DNA of 64,000 nt, from NCBI RefSeq assembly GCF_024701375.2, contig NZ_CP113910.1, positions 4,216,001 through 4,280,000 of the forward strand, in the 5' to 3' direction. Under the pieces are notes generated by a model that made no database searches, was not told the origin of the DNA, and saw nothing but the letters and a program-made list of their open reading frames with translations. Position numbers and translations under genes: made by a program. Every line of letters starts with the position of its first letter. Position 1 is the first letter of the stretch. The stretch comes from Streptomyces sp. KMM 9044. GTDB taxonomy: Bacteria; Actinomycetota; Actinomycetes; Streptomycetales; Streptomycetaceae. Of the stretch, positions 24,588 through 32,580 are shown in pieces.

Positions 24588-24920
24588 GAGGCTCCTTCAC
24601 CCCCTGCTCCTTTCCCGGCGTCCCGGGGCGGGCGTGCCCGGTCCGGCGGGCGCCCGCCGACCCCACGAATGTAGTGGGCACATACGGGCTCGCACGCCCC
24701 TTTGCGGTAATGCGCGCCCCCTGCCGGGCCCCAGGTGGTAAAGGGCCGCCGGCACGCACACCGGATCGTCCGGTGTGCGTGCCTCCCCAGCCTTTCGCTG
24801 ATCGGAACCGATTGAATGAGGACAAAGTCGACTGAAACAAGCCTTTTCTGTTCGGTTACCGTTTCCTGGGCCGTGTTTCAGGGCACGGCCGGTGGGCAGC
24901 CGCGCTGAAAGGAAGCGTAG
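24588..24920. promoter_or_regulatory. divergent promoter region between the sigma factor and the STAS gene
   Basis: It contains no gene. A perfect long hairpin lies at 24751-24783 (separate entry), and the half nearer the STAS gene is AT-richer than its surroundings (TTGAATGAGGACAAAG at about 24813, AAACAAGCCTTTTCTG), where a promoter for the plus-strand gene is likely. GAAAGGA just before 24921 is its ribosome site. Confidence 0.45.
24751..24783. terminator. perfect 15-bp inverted repeat in a divergent promoter region
   Basis: GGCACGCACACCGGA and its exact complement flank a TCG loop. The shape is that of a terminator, but both flanking genes read away from it. It could insulate the two promoters, attenuate a leader RNA of the sigma-factor operon, or end a short unannotated transcript. 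Confidence 0.6.
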
Positions 24921-25331
24921 GTGGTTCTTCCGTTTCGGCGAGCGAAGGGCGTGGTGGTGACCTTCAACGTGACCGACGGAGAGCAGGGCGACTGGGCCGT
25001 GCTCCAGGTGTCGGGCGAACTGGACCTGGTGACCTCGCCGGTGCTGCGCCAGCGCGTGCACGATGTCGTGGCCGACGGCAGACACCGCCTTGTCCTCGAT
25101 CTCTCCGAGGTGTGGTTCTGCGACTCCAGCGGTGTGGGAGTGCTCATCGCCACCCGCCGGCTGCTCCGTTCCTGCCAGGGCAGCCTGCGGCTGATCCTCC
25201 CCGCCGAGGGTGCTGCCGAGGGCAGTCACGTCAACCGGGTGCTCGGCGCGCTCGGGGTGCGCCGGCTCTTCGACGTCCACCCGGACGTCCCGTCCGCGGT
25301 GGACGGGGACTCGCGCCCGCTGTCGGCCTGA
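24921..25331 (+). CDS. STAS-domain anti-anti-sigma factor
   Basis: A 136-residue anti-sigma factor antagonist. The STAS fold is clear: WAVLQVSGELDLVTSPVL, then LDLSEVWFCDSSGVGVL with the phosphorylatable serine in DSSG. It should bind an anti-sigma kinase and release a sigma factor when unphosphorylated. GTG at 24921 follows GAAAGGAAGCGTAG; an internal GTG run at residues 11-13 gives alternatives. It is divergent from the ECF sigma/anti-sigma pair. An ATP-binding anti-sigma-type kinase lies two genes downstream and is a candidate partner. Confidence 0.88.
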   Translation: MVLPFRRAKGVVVTFNVTDGEQGDWAVLQVSGELDLVTSPVLRQRVHDVVADGRHRLVLDLSEVWFCDSSGVGVLIATRRLLRSCQGSLRLILPAEGAAEGSHVNRVLGALGVRRLFDVHPDVPSAVDGDSRPLSA

Positions 25332-25451
25332 CCCGGACCCGGATCCGGCACGAGCGTCGTTTCCGGGCCCACGGAAGGCACCGCACGTCGTACGCTCCGA
25401 GCGAGACGATCCCACTGGGACCCCACTGACCTAAGGCGGCCTGAAAGAGAC

Positions 25452-25970
25452 ATGGTCACCAGCGAGTACGAGCGCAGGATCGCGGCCCGCTTCGCCACCT
25501 TCGACCAGGACGGCAACGGCTACATCGACCGCGAGGACTTCAGCGGAGCGGCCAAGGTGCTCCTCGCCGAGTTCGGCACCCGGGCCCGGTCCGACCGGGG
25601 CCAGGCGCTGTACGGCGGCGCCGAGGCCTTCTGGCAGGGCATGGCGGGCATCGCCGACCGCGACGGCGACCAGCGCATCACACGCGAGGAGTTCGTGAAC
25701 GGCGCGGTCAAGCGCCTGCGGGACACCCCGGACCGGTTCGCCGAGATCGCCCGTCCCTTCCTGCATGCGGCCCTCGCCGTGGCCGGCGGTGGCGGCGACG
25801 GCGACGGCACGGTGGGCGTCGAGGAGACCGCCCGCGTCCTGAAGGTGCTCGGCGTCCCCGGGGAACTGGCCGGGTCCACCGCCGCCACGCTGGACACGGA
25901 CGGCGACGGCAGGATCGGCGAGGAAGAGATCGTGAGCGCCTTCGCCCGCTACTTCACCGTGCCCGAGTAA
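25452..25970 (+). CDS. EF-hand calcium-binding protein
   Basis: A 172-residue cytoplasmic protein with the layout of a sarcoplasmic-type EF-hand protein. Calcium loops are DQDGNGYIDRED (about residues 18-29), DRDGDQRITREE (about 72-83), GDGDGTVGVEE (about 117-128) and DTDGDGRIGEEE (about 148-159). The first, second and fourth fit the 12-residue loop well; the third is weaker. It is likely a calcium buffer or sensor. It is followed by a 23-bp perfect hairpin that should end its transcript. Confidence 0.92.
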   Translation: MVTSEYERRIAARFATFDQDGNGYIDREDFSGAAKVLLAEFGTRARSDRGQALYGGAEAFWQGMAGIADRDGDQRITREEFVNGAVKRLRDTPDRFAEIARPFLHAALAVAGGGGDGDGTVGVEETARVLKVLGVPGELAGSTAATLDTDGDGRIGEEEIVSAFARYFTVPE

Positions 25971-25992
25971 CGCTCCCGAAGCTCGCACGGTC

Positions 25993-26041
25993 GCCGCGGT
26001 GACGGGGACGGCGGCAGGGCCGCCGTCCCCGTCACCGCGGC
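25993..26041 (+). terminator. 23-bp perfect hairpin after the EF-hand gene
   Basis: Two exact 23-base complementary arms (starting GCCGCGGTGACGGGG) flank an AGG loop, beginning 22 bases after the stop. It is the strongest simple hairpin in the window and very probably a transcription terminator. Confidence 0.9.
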
Positions 26042-26694
26042 CGAACAGCCGGGCCCGCCACGACCGCGTGCGAGCCGGCGGTGCAACACGCCGGGCCCCG
26101 TGAACAGTTCGGCCGGCCGGCCGGGAGCTTCCGGGCGGTGGCCCGGCTGCTCTCCGCCGAACGGCCCGCCGAAGACCGTCCGCACCGTCCCCTGTCTGTG
26201 GCGTTGTTTGTGCCCGCGGCGTCGTGGGCCGCCCCGCGCGGATGTCACGGATCGTGGCATCCGGAGATCACGGAGCGTTGAGACCGGGTTGTGTCCTGCG
26301 CGTGACTTGTCACAGCCCGGAGTCGGCTGTCCACTCCGGTACCTTGTGTGGGATGCGAGTGGTTGTGAGCACGCACCGCACCGGAGTCGCCCCCGAGGCG
26401 AGTCCGGAACGGCCGGTGCCTGCCGCCGTTCGTCGTGCTGTCAGACCGACTGCCACCCCCTGTTCGACTCGCCGGGGTGGGCGTCGCACAGTATGCCGCA
26501 CGGGTACTCCTTCGCGCTGGAATATGCCCGAAGCGCTTGTTGATGTGACTGTACGTCAACCATGCTGTCCCGCAAGGGGTTCACGTTCCGTGATCCCTGT
26601 CCCGGCCGTTGTCCAGGCCATGCAGAGAATGGCTACGATCGTGGCCCTCGTGAGGCGCGAATCCAAGTGTCCGCCGGTTCGGATGGTGTGAGCG
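26042..26694 (+). promoter_or_regulatory. long leader region upstream of the ATP-binding gene, with an inverted repeat
   Basis: About 650 bases without a convincing gene; several frames are open but lack ribosome sites and codon bias. GTTGATGT (26539-26546) and ACGTCAAC (26553-26560) form an 8-bp inverted repeat with one mismatch and a 6-base spacer, a possible operator. A weak promoter TTGTCC/TACGAT (-10 at 26633-26638, 19-base spacing) lies about 55 bases before the gene start. Confidence 0.4.
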
Positions 26695-27153
26695 GTGCAG
26701 GTGCTTCAAGTGCAGTTGGAGATCCGGCCCGACCCCGCTGAGGTGGGACGGGCCCGTCGGTGGACCCGTTCACGTCTGGCCGGTTCGGGGATCGCGGCCG
26801 ACGAGCCGCTCGCCGAGACGCTGATCCTGCTCGTCTCGGAACTCGTCACCAACGCCGTGGTGCACACCGGCTGTCCGGCCGTACTGAGACTCTCCCTGCC
26901 GGGTCCGGTGGCCGGGGAGGCCACCGTCCGACTCGAGGTCGCCGACCGGAGTGCCAGGGCGCCGGTGCCGCGCTGCGTGGGCGGCGACGCGACCGGCGGG
27001 CGCGGCCTCGCCCTCGTCGACGGCCTGGCCGACCGCTGGGGCTGGAGCACCGACGGCGCCGGCAAGCGTATCTGGTGCGAACTCGACCGCTGTGCGGCGG
27101 CCCGGGAGGCCGCGGCCCCGACCTGGGGCGGCTTCGCGTACGAGGCGGTGTAG
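26695..27153 (+). CDS. ATP-binding anti-sigma-factor-type serine kinase (HATPase_c_2)
   Basis: A 152-residue GHKL-fold protein of the SpoIIAB/RsbW-like group common in Streptomyces. The N box is ELVTNAVVHTG, the G1 box VRLEVADRSAR and the G2 region GGRGLALVDGLADRWGW. It should bind ATP and phosphorylate a STAS-domain protein or sequester a sigma factor. GTG at 26695 is used; a GTG at 26701 gives a version shorter by two residues. The STAS gene at 24.9 kb is a plausible partner, though such pairs are often unlinked. Confidence 0.85.
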   Translation: MQVLQVQLEIRPDPAEVGRARRWTRSRLAGSGIAADEPLAETLILLVSELVTNAVVHTGCPAVLRLSLPGPVAGEATVRLEVADRSARAPVPRCVGGDATGGRGLALVDGLADRWGWSTDGAGKRIWCELDRCAAAREAAAPTWGGFAYEAV

Positions 27154-27772
27154 GGAGCCGGGCCCCGGGGGCCCGACGGGCGCGGTTGTGGGAGTGCACC
27201 GGTGCACCGGTGCACGGCCGGACGGTCGTACGGACAGGGATGTGAGCCGGTGCGCCGGGTGTGCTTCCGCGCGTGGCACCGAATAACCGGGCATATGTCA
27301 CAGATTCATTCATATCCCACCGAAACGACGTTGACGTGTCGTGACCGCGTGATCACGCTGTTTGTCAGCGATTCGCTGCGAGGGGACGCCGAGGACTTCG
27401 ACGACGGGAGCCCTCGGCGAGTGTGGGTCGTGATTCCGGTGCCGCTTCTCTCGTGGCCGAGGGGAGCCGGGAGGGAGCGCCGGAGTCGGAAGGCGGTGTG
27501 GTGCCGTGCGCTCGGGACGCGCGGCACCGCACCGCCGTCATCGCCGACGCCGTCTTCCCGCGCTCCGCGGGGGCGGGCCCGGAAGCGCGCGGCGGCCGGT
27601 TCCTCCACAGGGTGTGGACAACTTTTCCGGATTCCGGCTCCGGTCCTGCGGCATGTCCGCTCCCACCGCTACGGCTCCTCCTCCCCCGGCGGTACGCCGC
27701 CCGGTACGCCGAGCCGTGTCGGCAGGCGGACCGACAGGGGGCCGCCCGGACCGGTACCGGAGGCGGTGGTTC
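27154..27772. other. noncoding region with a 22-bp perfect palindrome
   Basis: No supported gene. At 27194-27215 GTGCAC occurs three times separated by CG, forming one perfect 22-bp palindrome. Around 27285-27390 the sequence is less GC-rich (CATATGTCACAGATTCATTC), which suggests regulatory DNA or recently acquired sequence. One open frame could start at ATG 27295 but has no ribosome site. Confidence 0.45.
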
Positions 27773-28975
27773 TCACCCGGGGAGCCGGGAGACGCCCGGA
27801 GCCCCGCGGCGGGTCAGTGCCTTGGCGATCTTCTCCGCGTCGATGGCCAGTTCACGGAGGTTGCCGCTGATGGGGTTGGTGAAGCCGGTGAAGTACAGGC
27901 CGGGGGCGTCGGGCGGGGTGGCGGCGCCGCGGGCGAGGGGTCTGCCCCGGTCGTCGAGGACGTCGAGGTGGCCGACGAGACCTTCCAGGGCGCGCGTGTA
28001 CCCGGTGGCTGCGATCACCGCGTCCGGGCCGACGCGGTTGCCGTCGGCGAGGACGACCTTCCCGTCCTCGAAACCCTCGACGGCGGCCACGATCTCCACC
28101 GTGCCCTTGCGCACGGCGTCGACCAGGCCGACGTCCTGCACGGGAACGGCGCCTTCCAGCACCCTGCTGTAGAGGCCGCTGTCCGGGCGCGGCAGGCCCT
28201 GGGCGGAGAGGTCCGGCATCGTCACCCCGGCCTGTATTCGGCACAGCCGGTCGACGAGCCCCACCGGCAGCCGGCGCACCAGGACGGCCGAGTTCTGGGC
28301 GGGCCAGCCCGCGGTCGAGCGGCGCACGAGGTGCGGGGCGGTACGGACCGACAGCCGTACCCGGGAGGCGCCGCCCTCCACCAGGTCGACGGCTATCTCC
28401 GCGCCTGTGTTGCCGACTCCCGCGACGAGGACGTCCTGGCCGGCGAAGGGCTGCGCGTTGCGGTACTCGCGGGCGTGCAGGAACGTGCCGGTGTAGGCGT
28501 CCAGTCCGGGCCAGTCGGGCAGCCGGGGTGTGTGGTTGAAGCCCGTCGCGACCACGACCGCGACGCCGGTCAGCTCGCGGCCCCCGGTGGCATGCAGCAG
28601 CCAGCCGGTGCCGTCGGCGGTGCGCTCGATGCGGGAGACCTCGACCCCGGTGACGATCTCCAGGCGGTGGTGCTCGGCGTACTTCTCCAGGTACCGGACC
28701 ATGTCGTCGCGGGCGACCCACCGTCCGAACCGCCGCGGTATCGGCAGGCCGGGCAGCGCGGACAGGCGCCGGGTCGTGTGCAGTCGCAGCCGGTCGTAGT
28801 GGTGCCGCCAGGACGCGCCCACGCGGTCCGACCGCTCCAGGACGACGGCCCGCACGCCCCGGGCGCGCAGCGCGTACGCGACGGCGAGTCCGCCGGGACC
28901 ACCGCCGATGACATAGACGGGACGGTCCTCCTGGTGCGGTGCCGCGGGGCTCGGGGAGGTGGTGGAGTCGGCCAT
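27773..28975 (-). CDS. FAD/NAD(P)-binding flavin monooxygenase-like protein
   Basis: A 400-residue flavoprotein of the YUC/flavin-containing monooxygenase-like group. The FAD Rossmann motif is VIGGGPGGLAVAYAL (about residue 23), followed by DRVGASWRHHYDRLRLHT, VVVATGFNHTPRLPDW, the NADP Rossmann motif VLVAGVGNTGAEIAVDL and the late VIAATGYTRAL. ATG at 28975 is preferred because the conserved part begins soon after; ATG at 28999 would add eight residues. It probably oxygenates a soft nucleophile or ketone or acts as an NADPH oxidase; the substrate is not predictable. Confidence 0.88.
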   Translation of the reverse strand: MADSTTSPSPAAPHQEDRPVYVIGGGPGGLAVAYALRARGVRAVVLERSDRVGASWRHHYDRLRLHTTRRLSALPGLPIPRRFGRWVARDDMVRYLEKYAEHHRLEIVTGVEVSRIERTADGTGWLLHATGGRELTGVAVVVATGFNHTPRLPDWPGLDAYTGTFLHAREYRNAQPFAGQDVLVAGVGNTGAEIAVDLVEGGASRVRLSVRTAPHLVRRSTAGWPAQNSAVLVRRLPVGLVDRLCRIQAGVTMPDLSAQGLPRPDSGLYSRVLEGAVPVQDVGLVDAVRKGTVEIVAAVEGFEDGKVVLADGNRVGPDAVIAATGYTRALEGLVGHLDVLDDRGRPLARGAATPPDAPGLYFTGFTNPISGNLRELAIDAEKIAKALTRRGAPGVSRLPG

Positions 28976-29160
28976 GAGCGCGAGCGTAATCCCACACATG
29001 CTTGATGGGTCTCGGTCAAGACCGGAATTGGTTGCGGATTGATCACGTCTGCGGGATTCGGGTGGGGCCGGTGACATAGGGCGCCCGGATGTGAAGGGGG
29101 CACCCTGCGTGATGCGCCCCGGCCCGAACCGTCCGGCCTCGCGCCGCCGTTACCGCTTCC

Positions 29161-29829
29161 TCACGGCCAGAGGAGTTCCCTGGCCCACTTCTCCCGCGGC
29201 GACCGGCGGTAGCGCAGACGGGTGTGACGGCGGAGGGAGTCGCCCTGGAAGAACTCCACCTCGTCCGGGCGCAGGCGGTACAGGGTCCAGGACGGAGCCG
29301 GGGTGTCCGGCTCCCGCCGCGCCAGCTCCCAGGCGGCCTGTGAGGCGCGGGCCAGCTCCTCGGGGGAGCCGAGTGGCTCGCTCTGGCGGCCGGTGAGAGC
29401 GGAGGCCAGCGCCCCGGTCGAGTGGGCGCGCAGATCGGCGCGCGCCTCCTCGGCCGGGGCGGTGACGACGGGCCCGCGGACCCGGACCTGGCGGCCCAGC
29501 ACCGGCCAGTAGAAGGCCAGTGCCGCGTACGGGCGGGCGGCGAGGTGGCCGCCCTTGCGGCTGTGGGTGTGAGTCGCGAAGGACCAGCCGTCCGCGTCCG
29601 CGCCGTGCAGTACCACGATCCGTACGTCGGGCAGCCCTTCCGCGTCCGCCGTGGCGAGCGACATGGTGTGCGGTTCGGGCTGGCCGGCCGCCACCGCCTC
29701 GGCGAACCACCGCGTGAACAGCGGCAGCGGTTCGGCGGGGGCGGCGGCCGGGTCGAGCACCGGAAGTTCGGTGGCCTCCGGGTCCCACACCCGAAGCGCC
29801 CTCAGCAGCTCGTGAAGATCGGTTCCCAT
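29161..29829 (-). CDS. PNPOx-like FMN-dependent oxidase (second PdxH-like protein)
   Basis: A 222-residue member of the pyridoxamine phosphate oxidase family, closer to the phenazine-biosynthesis-type PNPOx subgroup than to PdxH. Seen are FTRWFAEAVAAGQPEPHTMSLATAD, GLPDVRIVVLHGADADGW, THTHSRKGGHLAARPYAALAFYWP and the C-terminal RLRPDEVEFFQGDSLRRHTRLRY. Compared with the PdxH at 6.8 kb the FMN motif R-T-V-L-L-K is R-I-V-V-L-H and the C-terminal RENRLHDR is replaced by DSLRRHTR, so the substrate probably differs. It is 64 bases upstream-facing from the F420-type oxidase on the same strand. Confidence 0.85.
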   Translation of the reverse strand: MGTDLHELLRALRVWDPEATELPVLDPAAAPAEPLPLFTRWFAEAVAAGQPEPHTMSLATADAEGLPDVRIVVLHGADADGWSFATHTHSRKGGHLAARPYAALAFYWPVLGRQVRVRGPVVTAPAEEARADLRAHSTGALASALTGRQSEPLGSPEELARASQAAWELARREPDTPAPSWTLYRLRPDEVEFFQGDSLRRHTRLRYRRSPREKWARELLWP

Positions 29830-29893
29830 GCCTCGGTTGTTCCTGTCCCTCGCGTCGTCGTACCGCCGTGCGGACCGTCGTCCGGATCCGCTC

Positions 29894-30319
29894 TCACACG
29901 GATCCGAGGTCGGACGACACCCAGCGCTCGGGCCGCATGCGCACGACGACCTGCTCGCCGTGGTCCTTCCAGGCGAAGGCGACATAGCCCTCGACCTTGT
30001 CGGCCGGGAGGTAGCGGGAAGCGAGCTCCCGCAGCTGCTCGACGGTCGCCGGGGTGGTCTCGACGACCGGCCCCTCGACCGAGACGTAGCGGATGGTGGG
30101 GTCGAGGCGGTCGACCATGAGGGAGAACCGGCCCGCCGCACCGATCAGCCGGTTCTTGCGGGAGTCCAGTCCCGTCATGATCCATACGTCTTCGCCGGGC
30201 GCGTACTGGTACCAGATCGGCACGGTGAGGGGCGCGCGCCCCTCACCCGAGTCGACGGCGATCGCGGCGACATGGGGCTCGGCCAGGAACTGTTCGCGCT
30301 CTTCTCGGGTCAGGGCCAT
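29894..30319 (-). CDS. PPOX-class probable F420-dependent oxidoreductase
   Basis: A 141-residue split-barrel flavin/deazaflavin reductase. Visible segments are LTREEREQFLAEPHVAAIAV, TVPIWYQYAPGEDVWIMT and SRKNRLIGAAGRFSLMVDRLDPTIRYVSVEG. ATG at 30319 is preceded by AGGAGG at 9 bases, a strong site. It is expected to use F420 or FMN. The F420 biosynthesis gene fbiC lies about 10 kb away. Likely co-transcribed with the PNPOx-like gene downstream. Confidence 0.85.
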   Translation of the reverse strand: MALTREEREQFLAEPHVAAIAVDSGEGRAPLTVPIWYQYAPGEDVWIMTGLDSRKNRLIGAAGRFSLMVDRLDPTIRYVSVEGPVVETTPATVEQLRELASRYLPADKVEGYVAFAWKDHGEQVVVRMRPERWVSSDLGSV

Positions 30320-30713
30320 TCCGGGTTCCTCCTGCGACGTCTGCGGCGTGCGGGCTGCCGTGGTTGCTGGGGTGTCACTCGGGCGTGCTCGTGCGCGGAC
30401 CGGCCCGCATCCGCGCGGGCGGATCGTCGGCCGGCCTACGGAGTGCTCAACGGGAGCGCGCGCGGCCGTGTTCCCTTTTCCCGGTATGGACCTCTCGCCT
30501 CCGCTCGTGTCACCGGCGAGGGCGTCGGGCACGGTGCCGGCGGTCCGGCTGCCACGACTGCCTTGGCGGTCACACCCGTCGGTGCCCTCGTCGGTCAAGC
30601 CGCCTGCCACGGCGGGTGGTCGGAGGAGGGTGTGAGGGGAGAGGGCGGCGTCCGTGGCCCGTGTGTGCGTGGCCCCGGTGCGCGGGGCGGCCCGGCCGAG
30701 CGGCCGGAAAAGC
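30320..30713. other. intergenic stretch without gene
   Basis: Lies between the F420-type oxidase start and the TetR gene terminator. I see no gene; promoter sequences for the oxidase on the minus strand should be near 30340-30400 but no clear consensus is found. Confidence 0.4.
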
Positions 30714-30751
30714 GGCAGGCGGTGGTCCACCGGAGTGGACCACCGCCTGCC
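30714..30751 (-). terminator. 17-bp perfect hairpin downstream of the TetR gene
   Basis: GGCAGGCGGTGGTCCAC and its exact complement enclose a CGGA tetraloop. It lies 55 bases beyond the stop of the minus-strand TetR gene and is a probable terminator for it. Confidence 0.85.
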
Positions 30752-30805
30752 GGACAGGACGTGGGGCAAGTGAGGGATGAGAGGAAAGGGCTCGGGGCGT
30801 CCCGC

Positions 30806-31453
30806 TCACTTGGTCGGCTTCTTGCCGGTGACGCCCAGGTACACCAACAGGGCCAGGCTGGGCTTGAGTTCCGCCTGCTTCACACCCCAGGAGGTGAAAC
30901 CTTTCTGGTGCGAGGCGGCGGCCGCGAGCATGGTGACCAGGGACCCGGCCATCGCGGCGGGACTGACGTCCTTGTCGACCCGTCCCTTGGCCTGCAACTC
31001 GGCGACGGCGTCCGCCAGGGAGCTGTTCACCGAGTTGAGGATCTTCATGCGGATCTTGTAGAAGCGCTTGTCGCCCTCGGCGGCACCGAGATCGACGACA
31101 CGCAGGATCGCGTCGTTGCGCTTCCAGAAGTCCAGGAAGCCGTCCACGAGTTCCTGCGCGGTCTGCCAGCCGGCCTTGCCGACCCAGGACCGGCCCTCGA
31201 TCAGCTCCGTCAACTCGGCGCCCCCGGAGGCCATGTGCTCCGCGATTTCCAGGACGGCGCCCTCGACGTCGGGGAAGTACTGATAAAAGGTCGCGGGAGA
31301 GGTCCCCGCCTTCCGGGCGACATCGATGACTTTGACATCCCGGTAGGGGGAGGAGCTGAGCATCTCGCTGAGGCAGTCGAGCAGCTTCTGCCGGGTCGCC
31401 TGCCCTCGCCGGCCGGCCACGCGGCCGTCGACGGTACGCACTTGTCCTGTCAT
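30806..31453 (-). CDS. TetR family transcriptional regulator
   Basis: A 215-residue TetR protein with the helix-turn-helix in YRDVKVIDVARKAGTSPATFYQYFPDVEGAVLE (about residues 37-69) and a helical effector domain. It is divergent from a VOC-family gene across about 120 bases, which is a typical regulator-target arrangement. ATG at 31453 has no strong ribosome site. Ligand unknown. Confidence 0.88.
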   Translation of the reverse strand: MTGQVRTVDGRVAGRRGQATRQKLLDCLSEMLSSSPYRDVKVIDVARKAGTSPATFYQYFPDVEGAVLEIAEHMASGGAELTELIEGRSWVGKAGWQTAQELVDGFLDFWKRNDAILRVVDLGAAEGDKRFYKIRMKILNSVNSSLADAVAELQAKGRVDKDVSPAAMAGSLVTMLAAAASHQKGFTSWGVKQAELKPSLALLVYLGVTGKKPTK

Positions 31454-31575
31454 GACGTCAGCTTACCGAGGGGTGATGGGAGCGCGATTCGGCCGACTGC
31501 AAATGGGGTGTGAGGTGTGTCCGCGCCGGGTGTGCCTGGTCTGCGCGGTGCGTGCGGCGCCGCTACTTTGACGGC

Positions 31576-32361
31576 ATGGCCGAAAACAGGGCATCGGAGT
31601 ACACGGAGGGCACCCCGTGCTGGGTGGACGCGCAGCTTCCCGACGTGGAGGCGGGCAAGCGGTTCTACGGCGAACTCTTCGAATGGACGTTCCAGGATCA
31701 GTCGGAGCAGCCCGAGTGGCCCTCACCGGCCACGCGCCCCGCGCGGTCCGTGCGCCCCTCGCCGCCCCTGGGGACGGTGCGGGCCCTGCTCGGCGGCAAG
31801 CCGGTGGCGTCCCTCGCGCACAAGACGGACGGCCGGCTCCCCACCGTATGGACGGTGTCCTTCGCGACCCCGGACGCCGAGACGCTGTGCCGGCGGATTC
31901 TCGCGGCGGGCGGGCAACTCGTCTCGGCGCCGCGCGCGGTCGGCGGACTCGGTGTCACCGCGCTCGTCACGGACCCCGAGGGTGCCGTCTTCTCCCTGTG
32001 GCAGGCCGGTGAACGACCCGGCTTCGGCCGCCGGCACGAGCGGGGCGCCTTCGCCTGGGTCGAGCTCTACACCCGGAACGCCGAGGCGGCCAACGCCTTC
32101 TACGGTGCCCTCTTCCATGACGCCCTGTTCGGGAGGAACGCCGAGCCCGACTTCGGCCGTGCCCCGGTCCTTGACGTCTTCCCGGCCGAGATGCCGCCCC
32201 ATTTCCTCGTGCACTTCGCCGTCGAGGACCCCGAGGCCGCCATGGCGGACGTGACCCGGCTCGGCGGCCGCGTCCAGGTGCCGCCCTTCGAGACGTCGTA
32301 CGGCACGGTGGCCGTGGTCACCGACGACCAGGGCGCCTCCTTCGCCCTGCTGTCCCGCTGA
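31576..32361 (+). CDS. VOC family (glyoxalase/bleomycin-resistance fold) protein
   Basis: A 261-residue protein with two vicinal-oxygen-chelate modules: ENRASEYTEGTPCWVDAQLPDVEAGKRFYGELFEW and RGAFAWVELYTRNAEAANAFYGALF begin the two halves. Members of this Streptomyces group (CFP30-like hydroxylases) are putative metal-dependent or ligand-binding proteins. ATG at 31576 lies 6 bases after a -10-like TACTTT, so translation may be leaderless; an in-frame upstream ATG at 31510 has no homology. Divergent TetR may control it. Confidence 0.82.
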   Translation: MAENRASEYTEGTPCWVDAQLPDVEAGKRFYGELFEWTFQDQSEQPEWPSPATRPARSVRPSPPLGTVRALLGGKPVASLAHKTDGRLPTVWTVSFATPDAETLCRRILAAGGQLVSAPRAVGGLGVTALVTDPEGAVFSLWQAGERPGFGRRHERGAFAWVELYTRNAEAANAFYGALFHDALFGRNAEPDFGRAPVLDVFPAEMPPHFLVHFAVEDPEAAMADVTRLGGRVQVPPFETSYGTVAVVTDDQGASFALLSR

Positions 32362-32580
32362 GCGGTTCCCGGGGTGGTCCTTCGGCCGCCCACCCTGCCC
32401 CTTGTCCGCCCCATTGCTTTGCATATGACACCGGACACCCCTTATGTCGCCGGGTTCGCAACCAGGGCCCCGGACAGGAAGAATCGGGGTGCGTGCCGCC
32501 ACGGGGCTGCGGTGGTGAGACGCTGCACTTCGGTCGCGCACAGGTGGTGGCGCGATTCGCACGGGGAGGTGGCAGGCAAA

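Noticed and set aside
26224..26691. 155-codon frame upstream of the ATP-binding protein gene
   Set aside because: Weak codon bias and no ribosome site; it covers promoter-like sequences and an inverted repeat.
27202..27870. 222-codon frame starting in the palindrome region near 27.2 kb
   Set aside because: It overlaps the 3' end of the flavin monooxygenase gene and loses protein-like composition after the first 40 codons; the internal ATG at 27295 has no ribosome site.
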